A stretch of 64,000 bases of DNA from the NCBI GenBank assembly GCA_028714875.1, contig JAQTLN010000004.1, positions 62,001 through 126,000 on the forward strand, read 5' to 3'. Both the position numbers and the translations under genes were made by a program. The notes beneath the pieces are model-generated. The model was not told where the DNA came from and did no database searches. It was given only the letters and a program-made list of their open reading frames with translations. Each line of letters opens with the position of its first letter. Position 1 is the first letter of the stretch. Positions 63,782-64,000 of this stretch are shown piece by piece. This DNA comes from Gallionellaceae bacterium (GTDB taxonomy: Bacteria > Pseudomonadota > Gammaproteobacteria > Burkholderiales > Thiobacillaceae).

Positions 63782-64000
63782 ATGTTTTTCCGACAACTGG
63801 CCGCCCGCGAGGCCACGCTTTCCTACCTGTTCGGCTGCGGCTCCTGCCATGTCGCGGTCGCCGTCGACCCGGTGCAAGGCGACGAGGACTGGTTCCTGGC
63901 CGAGGCCGCGAAGCAGGATGTGAAGATCACCCATGTCATCGATACCCATGTGCATGCCGACCATTACTCGGGCGGCCGCGCTCTGGCGGAGAAGTGCGGC
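63782..64000 (+). CDS. Metallo-beta-lactamase-fold protein, persulfide dioxygenase-like (partial, runs off right edge)
   Basis: The 73 visible residues begin MFFRQLAAREATLSYLFGCG and include DTHVHADHYSGG, the first metal-binding motif (HxHxDH) of MBL-fold enzymes. Position after ArsR-rhodanese and DsrE genes and the start YLFGCGSCHVAVAVDP fit ETHE1/Blh-type persulfide dioxygenases, which oxidise glutathione persulfide to sulfite. A hydrolase of the same fold cannot be excluded because the rest lies beyond the edge. It starts 13 bases after the DsrE gene. Confidence 0.78.
   Translation, partial: MFFRQLAAREATLSYLFGCGSCHVAVAVDPVQGDEDWFLAEAAKQDVKITHVIDTHVHADHYSGGRALAEKCG

Overview
The window is high-GC, densely coded proteobacterial chromosome. 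Gene content and order fit a sulfur-oxidising, nitrogen-fixing betaproteobacterium, or a close gamma/beta relative: surE-pcm-nlpD-rpoS, mlaFEDCB followed by an ABC-2 exporter, ibaG and murA, minCDE, soxXA, a nifV-cysE-nifWZM block, and SHP/DHC-type c cytochromes. This placement is inference from gene content; no rRNA or tRNA gene was seen.

Layout. 1-5.3 kb: signalling (membrane sensor cut by the left edge, translationally coupled hybrid kinase, divergent REC-GGDEF protein, cheZ). 5.4-9.9 kb: comEC, a DUF2062 protein and soxXA. 10-14.1 kb: lolCD and minCDE. 14.2-20 kb: aminotransferase, His-rich thioredoxin with mtfA, a FitAB/VapBC-type pair, typA, ppa. 20-25.2 kb: accessory nitrogen-fixation genes on the minus strand, preceded by a sigma-54-like promoter. 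25.3-31.6 kb: usp, surE-pcm-nlpD-rpoS, pyrD and a CZB-type diguanylate cyclase. 31.7-40.4 kb: SHP, DHC and a cytochrome b561-DHC fusion, then a run of overlapping genes (thermostable-hemolysin/GNAT-like protein, acyl-adenylating ligase, heme-oxygenase-like diiron protein, SDR, TPR protein) ending in a QseBC-like two-component system. 40.4-49.7 kb: two odd secreted proteins, the Mla system, an ABC exporter, ibaG-murA and a second RHH/PIN pair. 49.7-61 kb: glgA, an Aer-like chemoreceptor, a PEGA lipoprotein, a porin, two secreted DsrE proteins divergent from an ECF sigma factor and an anti-sigma factor that itself ends in a DsrE-like domain, then gnd, zwf and truC. 61.4-64 kb: TlpA-like thioredoxin with an unknown secreted partner, then an ArsR-rhodanese / DsrE / metallo-beta-lactamase sulfur-handling operon cut by the right edge.

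Two systems stand out. (1) The DsrE signalling locus at 53.5-57.6 kb: sigma gene and dsrE gene diverge from promoters with the same -35, spacer length and -10 (GGAATAA-N15-CGTCTT), and the anti-sigma factor carries a copy of the domain it probably regulates. (2) The 31.7-40.4 kb locus: two 11-bp-period TTAAGG direct repeats of QseB/PmrA type lie 46-47 bp before the SHP gene and before the ligase/diiron-oxidase operon that ends in the QseBC-like pair. This predicts one autoregulated regulon joining a c-type electron-transfer chain to an undescribed acyl-modification pathway.

The window is also full of small palindromic repeats of at least five families. Several lie in frame inside genes (lolD, aminotransferase, cysE, the hemolysin-like gene, the ligase, truC) or supply stop codons.
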